From contig NC_069361.1 of assembly GCF_021730395.1 (NCBI RefSeq), positions 80,609,001 to 80,673,000 on the forward strand: a stretch of DNA of 64,000 nt, in the 5' to 3' direction. Below the pieces are notes generated by a model. It saw only the letters and a program-made list of their open reading frames with translations. It had not been told where the DNA came from and made no database searches. Below are positions 12,490 through 25,741 of the stretch, piece by piece (positions within the stretch are counted from its first letter, which is position 1; each line of letters begins with the position of its first letter). Source of the stretch: Mercenaria mercenaria (taxonomy: Eukaryota > Mollusca > Bivalvia > Venerida > Veneridae). The translations under genes and the position numbers were made by a program.

Positions 12490-15400
12490 ATGTCGTTCAA
12501 CTTTGAGGAATTTCTTAAAAAGTATTACGTTCATCCAGAAACAATAGATTTTTTCAAAGCGAGGCTAGCGGATAATGTACAGCCGTATTACGAAGTAGGT
12601 GTAGAAGAAGCTAGGAAACAAAGCATAGCTGCTGCCTTAAAATACGGTGGATCCATTAACCTTGAAGGAACAGAAAAGGAATTTATCGTTCCATCGCCGC
12701 ATTGTAAAGGTAAGAATATCACCGGAATGGAATTTTGGATAGTTTAAAAACACCAAACATGAATTAAGGGGACACCGAGGAGTACCATAATTATATGCGG
12801 TTACAAGATCGTGCTTTTCAGATTAAAAAACTAATTTGGATGGAATTTGTTGCTGCATTTAGCCTTCGGTGATGACGACATTTTTATGTTTTATTTCATT
12901 TTTGTAGATGGAATTCCAGTAACTGTTTACAAACCCTCGTCTTGTGAACAATTGGCAGCACCTGGCATAGTCGTGTATTACCACGGTGGAGGAAATACCG
13001 TTGGATGCCGTCAAACACATGCAACCGTCTGCAAAATAATTGCAAGGTAGATATATGTTAAACTAATAAGTCACTGAATAGAAACTAATTGTAACTCATG
13101 TGCTTATGAGGATTACAAGTGAAAAAGGTTTACTGCTCCAAATGAGAATCATAAACATTCAAAGACATTCGTGAACAATGAGAATGAAGCATACAAAAAC
13201 AGGTCATGTAAGTTATATAAGTAACATATTTTCTTTTAACGTAACTATGGCTTTTAAGCACATTTGGTAATAAGCATTTCTTCGTTTAACGTAGCCGCCC
13301 CGTAATAATAATCTGTAATTTCCGTTAGATTATAAAATCTGTCATTGGTTGTAGATACAGTTTTATCCGTTATGAGAAATGATGTCACGTTTAAATTACA
13401 CACAACAACATCTGCATTTACAACCAGAATATATTATTTTTCTTGCATATCACATTTTGTAAATTATAAAACAAAACAATTTCTTTGTAGTCTTTGCAGC
13501 ACTCTTTTTACAGCAGCGTATATTTAAACAAAGCGCGGAACGTTTAAATGACACACAACAACAAAGTTCCAGTTTAGTTTTAAACTTTATTTTTTTTTTC
13601 GTAATATAAATTATTCTGAATAGAATACATTAAATGATATATAATCAGTACCAATCGCTGGTTGTCATTTCCAGCACGAGAGTCATTTGGCATTGGGATG
13701 CCAGATCGGTATTGTCGGCATGGGAAATCGCAGGAAACGCCAGTACGGTGTGCAAGGAAGCGCTTTCTCTGAATGTCATGTCAACAGATATTCTGTTAGG
13801 CTACTTTAATCATTGTTAATAAAAAAAACAATGCATCCGCAATGAACTGAAATGTGCATATGCTTTCAAACAGAGTAAAAGAAAGAAATATTATGAATTG
13901 TATTTTTGAGTCGGCTAAACGCTGAAAGCGTTTGACGAGTCCTTGCTATCGCCCGATTTCTCATTCACATTAAATGGCCTCACAACACAGCGAATTGATG
14001 TAGTTCCATTAGATTGTCTTTAATTTCAAAGAGTTCATTGATCGGATGAAGTTCAGTTATGTCAATCCCATTTGCTATGACCAATATACGATGCAATCTG
14101 TCAAATTTATGAAGTGTAATTGTGCAATACTCGAATAAAGCCACGTATTTTCTTCCGCGGTAACTCATTAAGCATAAACACGCATAACGAATCTGCGGGA
14201 TTTGGTAATACATTTGCGCATATGATTATGGTGACTAATTTTATGCCCTTTTGTCACAAAATAGCAAATATAATGTTCACAAATTCAAATAAAAACTGCA
14301 TATTAACTTATTAGCCAAATTATCCATTTGTTACCCTGTCCGTTTCAAAAAATAATCTTTAAAATCATTGCGCAAATAACAAATTTATTGCGCTGTGCAT
14401 TTCATGAATTGCGCAGGCTTACCAAGCTTGCGAACATCCAGCGAAAGACAAAATATAGTTCCAGAACATACTGCTAGTATTTTATTGAGTCGGGTACCTC
14501 TGAAAGCATTGAAATGTCTCTTATCAAAGAGTTTACCACATCGATGAAATTAAATTATGACAGCTTCATTTTAAATGACCCGAATAAGATATGTGCAGTA
14601 CGTTAATTCTTCCGCGAGACTTCACGGATGAATCCAAACTACATTCTGGGCACTTGTCGGCGAATACACGTGACCTGTTTATAACAACGCTTCTACGATT
14701 TTGCGTTTGAAAATACGGACTCGGTTTACCGAAAAAAATACTACGAAGATAGGCCAGATAAAAATTATGCAAAATCACGAGTAACGTCTATAACTTCGTT
14801 CTAAATCGTAACCTTTCTGGAATTTTGACTGGTTCGGATAATTTACTTACGATTCAGGTCGCAAAAAATGAAACCGTCACCCATTCATGATGACACATGG
14901 GTTGACTTTTGCAGTCAGTAAGCGGATAAATTATCGGGAGAAGAAGCTCTTACTGGTTTGTTTAATTACTACTGATCTTAAAAATGATTTTATTTCTTAT
15001 TTTTCAAGAAATAAACAATCGGCGAAACATTAAATTGTATTTTCTTGTAGTTTTCGAAATCGAAAGTAGATCGTCTATGTTAGACTGCTTTGACGAAACG
15101 AAACAACTTTTTTATGAAATGATTTAAATAAGAGGTAATTTCACCGTAAACTTCAATGTCAGATACTGCCAATTGCTGCTTAACTGTCTTCGTATCATCA
15201 CAATTTGTAAAACATATTGTTGAAACTGGAGATTTTGGGGGTATTAAGAAAAGTGTACGTATCCGGATATAATATTTGGGTTAATATCGAGCTATGTTAT
15301 GAAATTTTAACATTCATGTCTGTCTACATGAATCAAAATGAATAATTGAAAGTGCATGGACTTGGGGACTTCTGACATGGTTTTGAAGAGGTTAACAGGT

Positions 15401-18400
15401 CTGAAATAGAATAAATGATGGTTTTAACTAAAAAAAGAACTGCATTTATTAATGTCGGTTTTCTTTTCCGAAATTGGTAGCTAGTCCGAGTAACTTCCCT
15501 ACGTTTCCAATGCGCAATTTTCCTGTCAGTGTAAACATTCATGACACTATATATTGACACTCAGCAACATTTACATATCTTTAAACGCAAAAGTAAGTAT
15601 ACTTTAAATTCACATCACTTATGATACGATTGAATAATACCTAAAGTATGACACGGTTATCGCCAGGCCCGTTATCTGTAAAATATCTGAACAGTTCTGT
15701 CGTCCATCCGTTACAAACTGTATATGGCAATCCGCGCTATAAAATTTCAATATATAAATTGTCATATGTGCGAATATATACCAGCCGATAATTGCCTGTT
15801 TTGGTAATGCCGGAGGCAAATGTTTACTGGAAAAATATATTTAGTCATGGACAGTATCTTAGTGTCAGCTGTCCAATTGTAGTTTGTACTTTCAACATTT
15901 TTATTTTTGCGAACCACTCTTCAATTTTAGAGAAATATATTGGGTTTAAATACTTGTATAATGTCAATCAAAGTCTTACTAGGCATCGATTGAATGTCCA
16001 TTTCATCTATTGTAACAAAATCTCTGTTCTGTTGGGAAAAAAAGAAACTAAAAACAAACTGAAACTGGTAGACTATACTACCAGTACATCAATCATTAGC
16101 CGACTCTCAGGCCCTTCAGGCCTTTGATTTTATTTTTAGAGACACACCATGTATTGTTGTAAATGTGGAGTACCGACTTGCTCCCGAGCACAAATTTCCT
16201 GCAAACGTAGACGATTCAACGTGTGCACTAAAGTGGGTCGCGGCTAACAAGACAACTATTGGTACGTTTTTTTATTTTGAATAGTGAAGCGCGTTATGTT
16301 ACACTATATTATAATAAAATTGCATGCAGATTTCCAATACAGATGCCTGATAATAAACTCAACAACGTGTAATAATTCGCTAAAAAGTGACAATCGTCCT
16401 AAATATATACCTTAATACATGGTTAACTTTGAATAGACTGATTGCTTCGCCGTAAAAGTTATTAAGTGTAACCATATTTTAATATATCTGTGTAATAAAC
16501 ATTTCCTAAAGCCAGTGCGGGTGTTGCACATCTCATTTCCAGTCCTTAATAGATAAGGTCAAACCGTTTCTGATATTTTTATTAGGTTGCGTTCTATGCT
16601 TCGGACGTATCTTTTAATATATATGATTTTTTTATTAGTAGAATGCCTCTTTTAATGTTATTCTTTAAGGTGGGAATTCCAACAGTAAACTTGGAGTGTC
16701 TGGTGACAGTGCTGGGGGAAAGTTGTCTGCAATAGTATGTCATGAGGCTAAAAATAAGGTCGATTTTGCTGTATGTATAATAAACATGGCCATATACAAT
16801 TTATACTTGTATATTATTCAGTATGTGATGTAAAAATGTGCTGAGTATCCTTGTTAGTGTCCAGTTTAAATGACAGATGTAATATTTACATGCATATTTC
16901 ATTTTCTCTTTTTTTCTATTGAAATGCGTTAGAAAATAATTGCCAGTATAAGAATTAAAATCTATACGCATGGAATCAAAATCGTTTCTTAAACTTAAAA
17001 TAGAAATATATTTGATACATGCTTACCATCCATTGCATGCTGGTGTACATAAGATGAATATTGACAGGTTCTGATATATCCTAATGTGAGCATGTATTTC
17101 AAACACCCTTCAGTAGAAGAGTTTCGCGACGGGCCTATTGTGTCAAAGGAAGTATTAGATTGGTAAGAATTTTTATTTTGGGTTTATCATTTCAGGTTTT
17201 AGTTTATCCGAGTGTAAGTTACGCGGCCGATTTTCCCTCACTTAAAGAATTTGAGGACGGCCCTGTACTATCAAAGCCAATCTGGGAATGGTGGGTACAA
17301 TACTATAGTTACCACATACTGCACTGCTTTATCCCCTCCCTGCACATTCATGAATATATGAAAATATGGAAATGGAAAATGTTTAAAGTCAAACTGATTA
17401 TTATATGCCCGAAAGGATAATGTTATGACGCCGGTGTCCGTCTGTCTATCCGTCCGTCTGTCCGTCCATTAGCAGTTTCGTGTCCGCTCTGTACTCTTGA
17501 ATCTCTTGAAGGATTTCATAGACACTTGACATAAATGTTCACCACATTGAGACGATGTGCAGAGCGCATGTTTTGGAAAGCTCGCTTCAAGATCAAAGGT
17601 CACATGACTATTTCGCGTCCGCTCTGTAACTCTTGAACTGCTTGAAGGATTTTAAAGAAATTTGACATAAATGTTCACCACACCAAGACGACGTGTAGAG
17701 TATATGTTTCGGATGACTTGCTTCAAGGTTAAGGCCACACGAAGGGGTCAAAGGTCATACCTTTGGGTATATATTGCTCCGCATTGCGGGGCTCTTGTTT
17801 CACTGTTTCTACGCGTATTGTCTATTTTCATTGTGATTCTTCCGATGAGGGCAGTTTATTTATCAGAAATGTTGACCTCGCACTTTCATACCAACTATAG
17901 CAAAACGTTCATCATACAAAAAATACCGAAGTCAAAACGGTCTAAGTTTCTGACCCAATTGTAATATCTATGGCGTTTGTCTTTTGTTTAATTAAATAAT
18001 AATGACTAACGTCGGCTCAATGCTTCAGCTGGAGAATATATTTTGAAGGAACTTGACATTCAAAAGACTGATTTATTTTATCGGACGGTCATATATAACC
18101 CATTAGAGCTCAGTAATATATTACTGCACATTTACTTATCATATCAGTTCACATTTTCCTTAACTAAATGTTCATGTGTGCTCACTAAATAAAGAAAAAA
18201 GGAGTGTGTCTAGCAATCCAGTCAGTACAAGGTAAAACCATGTGAAATATCGTCTTACAAACTGTATGTATTAAAGGTATAACTGAATGTTTCAAGCAAT
18301 GCATGCGATCAGAAAGGATGTTTTAAAAGGAATATACAACTGAAATGGTGTTAAAATATAGTTTAATTCAGGACAGTCATATCAACACAGATTAATGTTC

Positions 18401-20611
18401 AGTGCTATATACAACAGCACAGTTCACTTCCTACTATCAATGTCATAATTTAATAAGACGCATATCAGCAACATATTTTCCTTACACAAATGTTCATGTT
18501 TACCCATTATGTAAACCAGAATTCAATCCTTTGCAAACTAGGCCTGCTTTAACCCGTCCCTTTGCGGCAACGTGCGATTTTGTTTTACTTTTCGTCAGAC
18601 AGCAGAATATCTGATTGGTATCATATACCTAAACTTTAAACGCATATACTCGTATACTTTTATACCTTGTCACCACATTCATCAAAAATTGAATACTTTA
18701 TTTTAATTTTAGTGATGTATTGTTGTTTTTGATTTTTTTGTATTGTTGTTGTTGTTGTTTTTGTTCGTTTTGCTTTGTTTTGCATTTTTTGTATAATTGT
18801 TGTCTGTATCCAAATTTAGGTTCGTAGACCAGTATATTACTGAAGCAGATAAAAGCAATCCAAGAGCCTCTGTGATATTGAACAAAGATTTTTCATACCT
18901 CCCGCCGACACAGATCATTGTTGCTGATCTCGATCCCCTCCGAGACGGATGTTACGGTCTGTTCTTATATATTCATTTTTGTGAATTTAAGTAAATACTT
19001 GATATCAATGGCCGTTTGTTCTATGTAGATTTTTGGAATTTCAAAAAGCCACATAATTTCCCAAAAAGGTTCAATTATAGCATGTAAGCATGTACAGAAA
19101 TTCTACTCACTACGTATGTACGAAGTCTGAAATATGGCTATAGTCACTAACAATTTATATAAATGTGGTTATATCTTTCTGTATGTATTTCTACCCGATT
19201 TATGTTTCTTTATTTTCCTTTCTATTTTAGAGTACTATGAGAAATTAAAGGAAGCTGGAGTAAAAGTTGAGCTTAACACAATAAAAGGTGTACCTCACGC
19301 CTTTTGGAGCCTTCCCGGTACTGTATTATTATTGTTATTACATTGTATTATTATTATCATTATACCAGATTGATATAGCGCCCTTTTAATGATAAACACG
19401 TTCAAAGTCGCTTTGCATATAGCAAACGCAGCCACACAGGGCGCGAAAGTCATCCTCTACTAGTACAGACACGGAGTGATCTGACCAGAGGGACAGAGTG
19501 AGATAAAGCTCCCAGAACAAGAGAGAAATCCTTAGATACAGGCTGGCCCGGCTAACTTAGCCTAGCTCTTTGCGAATAGACAGTCTGGTTCTTTAACGTG
19601 CCCGGTGTATAGCACCGATACACGCGAGGAGGAACCAGTATTAAACACTTAGCATTAAGACGGTCACAATGCTTGTGTTTCAATTGATGCTTCTACATCT
19701 TTTGTTTTGAACATAAAATACTAACTTATTTTTCACGTTAAACCCAATCTTCTATATTTTTCTTCCCATATATTTGCCATAGGTTTGAGTGTTGATTAAC
19801 TTAGTAGAAAATATTATCGAATCCAATGTTTTAAATTCCTCCCTCTGTAATTTTGAAAGTAATATTTTTAACCATTGAAATATGCATGTTCTCTATTTGA
19901 ATATCTACTTTGTCGGCTTTTGACATAAAGTTGAAAGCCTTGTGGAACTTTGGTAAAGACGTGAATCCGTACCCAAATGAATTGTATCTTTGATTGACAG
20001 TTTCTTTTTTTTTTCAGCTAAAACTTTGACAATTTATTCTACTAAAAGACAAATTCTAACAACTAAAACTATATATTGTATCATAGCTCGGTGTTTTTTC
20101 TTAACAAATTTGGTGCAGGTAATTCGAATACACTGAGTACAGGGTGCGGTAACTAAAAGTGTGCAGGTATTTAATACCCGCACGCTAGTTACCGCACTGT
20201 TGGATAGGAAAGTATGCCAGCGTGTCTGGAACAGCAGACAGCGAAGTGTATTTTATTGATTTTCTGCTCTGGCATTGGTTTATTTTACCTGGGCTTTACA
20301 CATTTGTAAAGCAAGGATTTAAGTACTCACTGAACTGCTGTATATGGCAATGTGGAACGCCTACAACTACCATATATGGATGGCTATGATACAAAACAGA
20401 AAGAACATTAAAACTATCGGGTAAACGATTTATACTCGGGGGCTATACCCCCTCGTACAAATCGTTTACCCTCGAGTTTCAATGGTCTTTCTATTACTAG
20501 TTCACACATTAAGATTACCAGTATTCTTTTTCAGTTGCGTACAAAGAGACATGCGGGGAAGCACATGCAGCAGCTGTAAAATTTATCAAAGAGAACTGTT
20601 ACAGTAACTAA
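12490..20611 (+). CDS. Alpha/beta hydrolase, HSL/AADAC-like esterase (hydrolase 1)
   Basis: The gene has eight coding positions: 12490-12709, 12908-13046, 16140-16261, 16670-16770, exon 5 as either 17068-17162 or 17196-17290, 18820-18956, 19231-19317 and 20535-20611. All introns are GT-AG with matching phases, giving 325 aa. The HGGGN oxyanion-hole motif is at residues 99-103. EYRLAPEHKFP follows. The nucleophile elbow GDSAGG has Ser174, the acid is Asp264 in DPLRD, and His294 is in VPHAFW, so the triad is complete. These are the marks of the hormone-sensitive-lipase (GDXG) group of carboxylesterases. No signal peptide or membrane anchor is seen, so it is probably a cytosolic ester hydrolase; the substrate is unknown. 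Introns 2 and 5 are long; intron 5 carries a tandem-repeat element. Hydrolase 2 has identical exon lengths. The exact physiological role cannot be inferred. Confidence 0.9.
13047..16139 (+). other. Intron 2 of hydrolase 1
   Basis: This 3.1-kb intron is AT-rich and shows no recognised gene or clear repeat. The open frames in it (13345-13527, 13980-14213, 15333-15560, 15792-16127) have no domain-like content. Confidence 0.6.
17068..17162 (+). CDS. Alternative exon 5a of hydrolase 1
   Basis: Preceded by the acceptor attgacag and followed by the donor gtaagaat. It is 95 nt, enters in phase 0 and leaves with two bases (TG of Trp226). It encodes residues 195-225 beginning VLIYPNVSMYFKHPS and ending VSKEVLD. 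It is homologous to exon 5b and to the single exon 5 of hydrolase 2. If the following 33 bases were retained, translation would stop at the TAA inside the donor (tgg taa). Confidence 0.8.
17196..17290 (+). CDS. Alternative exon 5b of hydrolase 1
   Basis: Preceded by the acceptor ttatcatttcag and followed by the donor gtgggtac. It has the same 95-nt length and phases as exon 5a, and encodes VLVYPSVSYAADFPS ... LSKPIWE at residues 195-225. It begins only 33 nt after the end of exon 5a. Inclusion of both exons would add 190 nt and shift the frame. Confidence 0.8.
17400..17810 (+). mobile_element. Tandem-repeat element in hydrolase 1 intron 5
   Basis: It begins near ttatatgcccgaaagg and has a pyrimidine-rich gtccgtctgtc(c)gtccg tract. 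Two ~135-bp units follow (gcgtccgctctgtaactcttgaactgcttgaagg, caaatgttcaccaca), and it ends at a short hairpin, ctccgcattgcggggctcttg. The layout matches the other tandem-repeat elements of this window. Likely a non-autonomous Helentron-type element (inference). Confidence 0.6.
19324..19690 (-). mobile_element. SINE-like dispersed repeat in hydrolase 1 intron 7
   Basis: A TTATTATTATCATT tract at 19324-19368 is followed by gatatagcgcccttttaatg, a ~250-bp body, and aacgtgcccggtgtatagcaccg near the far end. Read on -, this is a ~300-bp body with an ATAATA-type 3' tail, as in SINEs. No clean A/B promoter boxes were found, so the class is uncertain. Confidence 0.45.
20135..20500. repeat. Two adjacent hairpin-forming inverted repeats
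   Basis: The first (about 20143-20196) pairs gtgcggtaac with gttaccgcac around a tgcaggtatttaatacccgca core. The second (20398-20494) pairs agaaagaacattaaaact...cgggtaaacgattt with its complement, ending in agtttcaatggtctttct around a gggggctatacccc core. They lie within the last intron of hydrolase 1 and are probably MITE remnants. Confidence 0.6.
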
Positions 20612-20876
20612 AGTATGGATTTCAGTTTCAAGAGAAAACTAGCATCTCTAAAATGGGTGTCAACATGGCAGCCCAACAAGAAATAGTATTATATAAAATT
20701 CATATTTATTAAATTGTAGTCAGTTTCAATATTTTGCATTTTCTGTTGAATGTGATCAGAATGTTTTTTTTTCTTGTTTTCTTTTGTATGTAATGATGTG
20801 AGAATGACATTTGTTTTGCAGTTAAAAAAATCTCTGTTTTTTCCGATTGGTACTTACAATTGATGTAAAATATGAG

Positions 20877-20882
20877 AATAAA
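20877..20882 (+). promoter_or_regulatory. Putative poly(A) signal of hydrolase 1
   Basis: An AATAAA lies 266 bases after the TAA stop at 20609-20611. Confidence 0.5.
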
Positions 20883-22075
20883 CTTTGAAACAAAACTAAA
20901 CATTAAAATGAATGGTTCTGACATTTATATTTTGTGCATATAATAAGTAGAGGAGGTGGCGGTATTTTGTCAGTTTTAATAAAGAAGAGAAACATGTATT
21001 TCCAGATGATTTAAGGAAGCCTTTCAGATAGCAAATACAATATATATTATATACATGAATATCAATAGAGGACATTCGAATAAAGAGACGGGTTCCTAAA
21101 TAATTTTCAGATTCAAGCGGATTCACGTGAAATGTTTGTGATATTTGTTTCATTTGTGTAAATGAAGTACAGAAACAATGACTGTATGAGAGTAACACAA
21201 TACGATTTACTGTTCCATTTATACCTTCTGAAGTTTGCCCAATATCTGAAATCTCTGACTATATCTTCACAAAGATATAGGCATGTACAGGGAAGAAAAT
21301 GAATTCCTAATATCTATTTTATGCTCAAAGGGTAACCCCCTATACTAAAATGTGTTACTGCATTTATTTATATTATTCCTAGCTTGAGCGAACCGTGTCA
21401 CAGGTCTTTTTTTAAATACATATTTTATTTGGGAATGCGCTTATTTGCGCAAACAATAAATACGGTTCCCTCAAGCAGTGATGCCTTAAAAAGACATTTT
21501 ACTTCCTTTAGTAACTATATCGTTTTTATAAGGATTAAAATCAATTTTGTTTTTAACATTTTAGAGATTTAAAAGACCTTTCCTAACACGTATAAGTTTA
21601 CATACTTTCTAGATATGATTAAAAAGTTCTTCCCTTCCGAAGACTTAATAAACTAGTGAATAGACTTTCATAAAACACTATACGTCAATTTAGATAGTCA
21701 TGCATGACTGTGTTCAGTTATTCACACAAGTAGCTATCGATTCTTGCCGTCAACCTGTTTGCCAAACAGCCTGATTTTTTTTTTGCCGTATCGATATTTT
21801 TGTGTCATGTGCATAAAAGTGCATTGCGAAGGGTTTCAAAAACTTTCGCACCACGTTGGCCTCTCCTCCGGTCAGCAAATAAATCCCATTTTAAGGTTTT
21901 ATTTATACATGTTGTATTTGCATAGGTTCTATGTCACCCAATCTTTTGAGGCAGTCATTTTCAACTAGAAAAGGCGTGCTTTTTATGGTGATGCCACTTG
22001 GAAATGTCCTTGAAAAATTTATTTTCATTCAATGTATTCAAATTGTCAAAGAATATACAAAGAAGTTAGTACATT

Positions 22076-23343
22076 TCAAACACATGTAGCATTCTGTGCT
22101 ATATATTTGCATGTACAATTTTTCCCGTGAACTATTTCCCAATGGTTCCATGGTATTAGACGTCCGCCAGGACCCCTACAGTTCAGACCTGAAACCATAG
22201 TATGTATCACAAAGTAACTACGTAACATTAGTTTTGATTGACGTTTTAGAATTATTCCATGTTCAGCATGTCGCAATCAAAGTATTTTGCTCTAAAAATG
22301 TATTTCAAGGGGTTGTCGTGCCGTATATCCATTGAAGAAGAAATGGCAAAAATGACAACTCTGCAGGTGAAAGAGATTGGCGTTTCAAGACGATTCGGTA
22401 TCGACGACCACGTTTACAGTCGAGTCCGTATATTCCAGTGTATATTGTGTGCCGCCGCTTTAGGAAAGTAAAAGGTGTTTTCGTTTACCATTTAGTTTGA
22501 TAACACTTTCGTCGTTTTTGCATAAAGAGCTTACTACATATTTAGAATCAGATCCATATATGCTAGTATTTTTGAAATCTACACAAAGGTATAGACGTTT
22601 AGATGTGAGATGACGTGTAATTTCACTTGAAAATGGTCAGCTCCAATAATGTTGTTGATTATCTTTTAAATCTGAATTAGCAGAAAATTCTAAAATTCAA
22701 CTGGATGGCATACCAAATACATTTTTGAAAAAAATTTGTCACTTGTTGAGTTTTGATAATGGCTCAAAATGAAATTGAGAAACGACAGCGGAGAACAAGT
22801 AATGCCACTCCAATGTATTTCATACACTGCCAATATTTCATCTTTAGAGCCGATTCATTAAGGCCTATCACTACAGAGGCCGCGATCCCGATCACTGGAC
22901 GTGAAGATTTTTTTTTCGTGGCGATTTGACAGACGATTATTCATTCTCCATATTTAATCTCTGGAGACATAGAATGTTATGTCTAAAACGTCCAAGACCA
23001 ATATACTGGCACAAAATCCAGAAACACTGGAAGGATGTATAAAACTGAAAATCTGTCGAAACATTAATCTGACAGTATAAAAAAGAATCTTACCATGAGG
23101 GCAGTACTCGCAGCAGTCTGTTGGTTTATACTTTGCTGGATCAACGCAACCCGGTGGTGGACACGGTGGGGGATAACATGTCGTCTCATTCCCCATAGTG
23201 CACGGGAACGGACAGTTGTGCGCTGTTACATTCTTTGTACTTACTGTTGATAATTCACTTTCGTCGACAGCGGTTGATAACCGAAACAACAAAAGTTTTA
23301 CGCAAAGCAAACAAACTAGACCACTTGTAAAATAGTTCGCCAT
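22076..23343 (-). CDS. Small secreted cysteine-rich protein 1 (VWC-like)
   Basis: Two exons on -: 23343-23094 (250 nt, phase 1 donor gtaaga) and 22188-22076 (113 nt), giving 120 aa. Residues 1-25 form a hydrophobic signal peptide. The mature part has 12 cysteines. CPFPCTMGNETTCYPPPCPP and then DPAKYKPTDCCEYCPHG resemble the C-terminal half of a von Willebrand factor C module. Exon 2 (NCRGPGGRLIPWNHWEIV ... NCTC) resembles the N-terminal half of another. N-glycosylation sequons NVT and NET are present. AATAAA on - at 22023-22018 follows the stop by about 50 nt. Three paralogues in the window share the same exon lengths. An extracellular role is likely; the specific function is unknown. The VWC relation is by cysteine spacing only. 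Confidence 0.82.
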
Positions 23344-23651
23344 TGTTTTAACTTAATGTTCCACAGGTTGGGTTTAAGAACATATTTATATGTTATCAAG
23401 ATAAAGAATTTTAGGCTGATCATTTTTATTGCTAGTGTATGTTAACGATAAATGTATTCAACTTAAGCAAGCACAGTAGCTACAAAGCCATGCCTCTGAA
23501 AACAAGTAAGTCAAATGCCTTGTGTTCGTATCCAGAAGAAGTTAATCTTACTCTTTTATTAATTGTCTCATTGTTTTCAACTGAAAGAGGGCATACTCTA
23601 TCAAACCTAAAACTGAACATATAATTTAAGTATTGCCGTCCTTCTTTCCAG

Positions 23652-23728
23652 CTGCATAAAAAGAAACATGCGGGGAGGCTCGTGCAGTAGCTGTGAAGTT
23701 TATGAAAGAGAACAGGTATAATGACTAA
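23652..23728 (+). pseudogene. Orphan copy of hydrolase last exon (8b), disrupted
   Basis: After the acceptor ttctttccag, the sequence matches hydrolase 1 exon 8 (aaacatgcggggaggctcgt) and continues into a homologous 3' UTR (about 23729-23900). Read in the phase used by exon 8, the third codon is TAA, so it cannot supply the normal C-terminus. There is no adjacent exon 7; it lies about 308 bp upstream of the divergent cysteine-rich gene 1. Confidence 0.75.
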
Positions 23729-24451
23729 AGTTTGGATTTCGGAATAAGCTCAGAGATATCGGTATCACAATGGCAGCAAAAAAATAATGTTATGTAAAAT
23801 ACAGGGTAGAAATTTAGACAGTCGCATATATTCTGCCTTTTATGTTTATATCATATGTGAACAGGGTATTCTTGTTTTTGCATGTAATGATGACGTCTCA
23901 TAATAATTAAAGCAGATTGTAATGTTTTAATTCTTTTTATCAATGTGTAACATATAAGGTGCACAAAACATTTTCCTTGGTCAGAGTATAGGTCATTCAA
24001 CTGTTCCTGTTCAGCACTCTTTAATCCATTGTATAAATGTAACAATAGCACAAACAAAAGTAAAACAGAACAGGGTATTGTGTACGACTACATAATATAT
24101 CAAAACATTTAAAAAAAATTATGTAAATATTTATTTACATATATATTATGGAATGTTTATAGCTTTGAAAAGCATTTTATAAATCATGGTCAATATATTT
24201 AAATATACAGGGATGCGTTTCCCTTTCAAATCTCCATACGCAAACGAATCATAAAATAAGTTTAAAGTTTTGATATTTTTAACCAATGAAACAAATAACT
24301 TTTCATGTAGCGATCTTCACGGTGTATGTTTATTTAGCTTGAAACATAGCTATGGAGCTGGAAACATATATGACTGTGAAGAATATGTTTACAATCATCC
24401 AAAATTCGCTGACGCGATTTATGGGACCAAACGCGGCTTATCTAGACTAGA

Positions 24452-24837
24452 TCTATAAGGATCTAACATGCCTGCCTGTGTAAGACGGGGTTTTCCCTAC
24501 CCGAGGGACAGTGTGGAATGGAAAACCGAGCGTTAGTGAGGTTTTTTATCCAAGCTGTCCCGAGGGTTGGGAAAATATTGTCTTACACAAACAGACATGT
24601 TAGATCATTTTTCTTGCCTACTACATCCAAAATAGATCGTGGAGACAGATAGATTTAGGTATCTCCAGACATTATTTATATAGTTTATGACGTCAAAATA
24701 GTACCAGTACTATGTGACGTCACCTAAGTGCACGCTATTTTAGACAAGGTTTTTCCCTAGGGAAAGACAGGAATATCTATCCCTGGCGCGTGCTCGGACA
24801 AATGTAGGCTATACTTTCCCCGCTAGGTAGGCAAGAA
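24452..24837. mobile_element. ~385-bp MITE, copy 1
   Basis: Begins tctataaggatctaacatgc and ends aggtaggcaagaa. Its first ~150 bp fold back on themselves (gtaagacggggttttcccta against gtcttacacaaacagacatg). A near-identical copy lies at 25742-26124. No coding capacity. Confidence 0.8.
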
Positions 24838-24899
24838 TCTTTAATTATGAGTTGTTTAAACTTTCCTACCGGCCAACCAAACTGACTACCTTTGCGGAA

Positions 24900-25165
24900 A
24901 TATAATAGTTTGGCGCGAACACTTGTTGCAATCATGCCGCGAATATCAGTTGAACATGCTGCGAACATTTACGATGACATAGATACAATGATCGCGGGAT
25001 ATTCGTGTGGTGTTCACTTTTCACATGCAAATCAGATTTGTCCCGAACAACTTTCCGCGAACTTCCAGCGAACAAGTAGCTGTGAGCTTCCAGCGAACAA
25101 GTTGCTGCGATCATCCCGCAAACTAGGTGCTGCAAATATGCCGCGAACTAGTTGAGACACATGAC
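24900..25165. repeat. GCGAA-word-rich block, left part
   Basis: It contains many gcgaac/gcgaat words (catgccgcgaatatc, ttccagcgaacaagt, catcccgcaaactag). Related words in opposite orientation occur at about 26270-26425 (gttcgcggcatattcgcggc). The two blocks may be ends of one element into which the second 385-bp MITE inserted. Confidence 0.5.
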
Positions 25166-25741
25166 TACCATCAGCAAAACCTAGCCAGAAATTGCCCACA
25201 AAATAGCTTGTACAGAAAAAGTGCAAAAACAAATATATTAATAGGAACCAGGAACATAAATTGATTCAATAAACTCAAGTGCTGAGGCTGAACAAAGTCA
25301 AATTGTCAATGTCTCGGAACATTTCATATTATGGTACTTGGTATATTTTGGATTTTAATGATAAAATAAGTATGAATTTTAGCTGTTAATTGCAATTTAA
25401 AAACTGTGTCTCAGTGCATGTATGAATTTCATTCCAATGTTTTTTCCTTCTAACTGCTTATGAATTATATGTATGACTACAAATCTGTCATAGTCAGTTT
25501 TACTTTTACATCTTACACATAAAACTTAGGAAGCTAAAAATGTCATTTTTATATTTGCTTTTACATAATTTGATTAGCTTAAGCATCTATTTCATTTTCA
25601 AAATTCCTCATGTTTATTCAGACATATGAGTATAGATATTAAAGATAAATATTCTGACTTACCACAAATAAGAATATGTTCCTATCATCCTCTAAGAACA
25701 TCAAAATGTTTGTAATACATACAAATTTCCCTCTAAACATG

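Noticed and set aside
15792-16127. 111-residue frame upstream of hydrolase 1 exon 3
   Set aside because: It ends at the acceptor region, has no similarity to the hydrolase N-terminus, and the correct preceding exon (12908-13046) is clear by phase.
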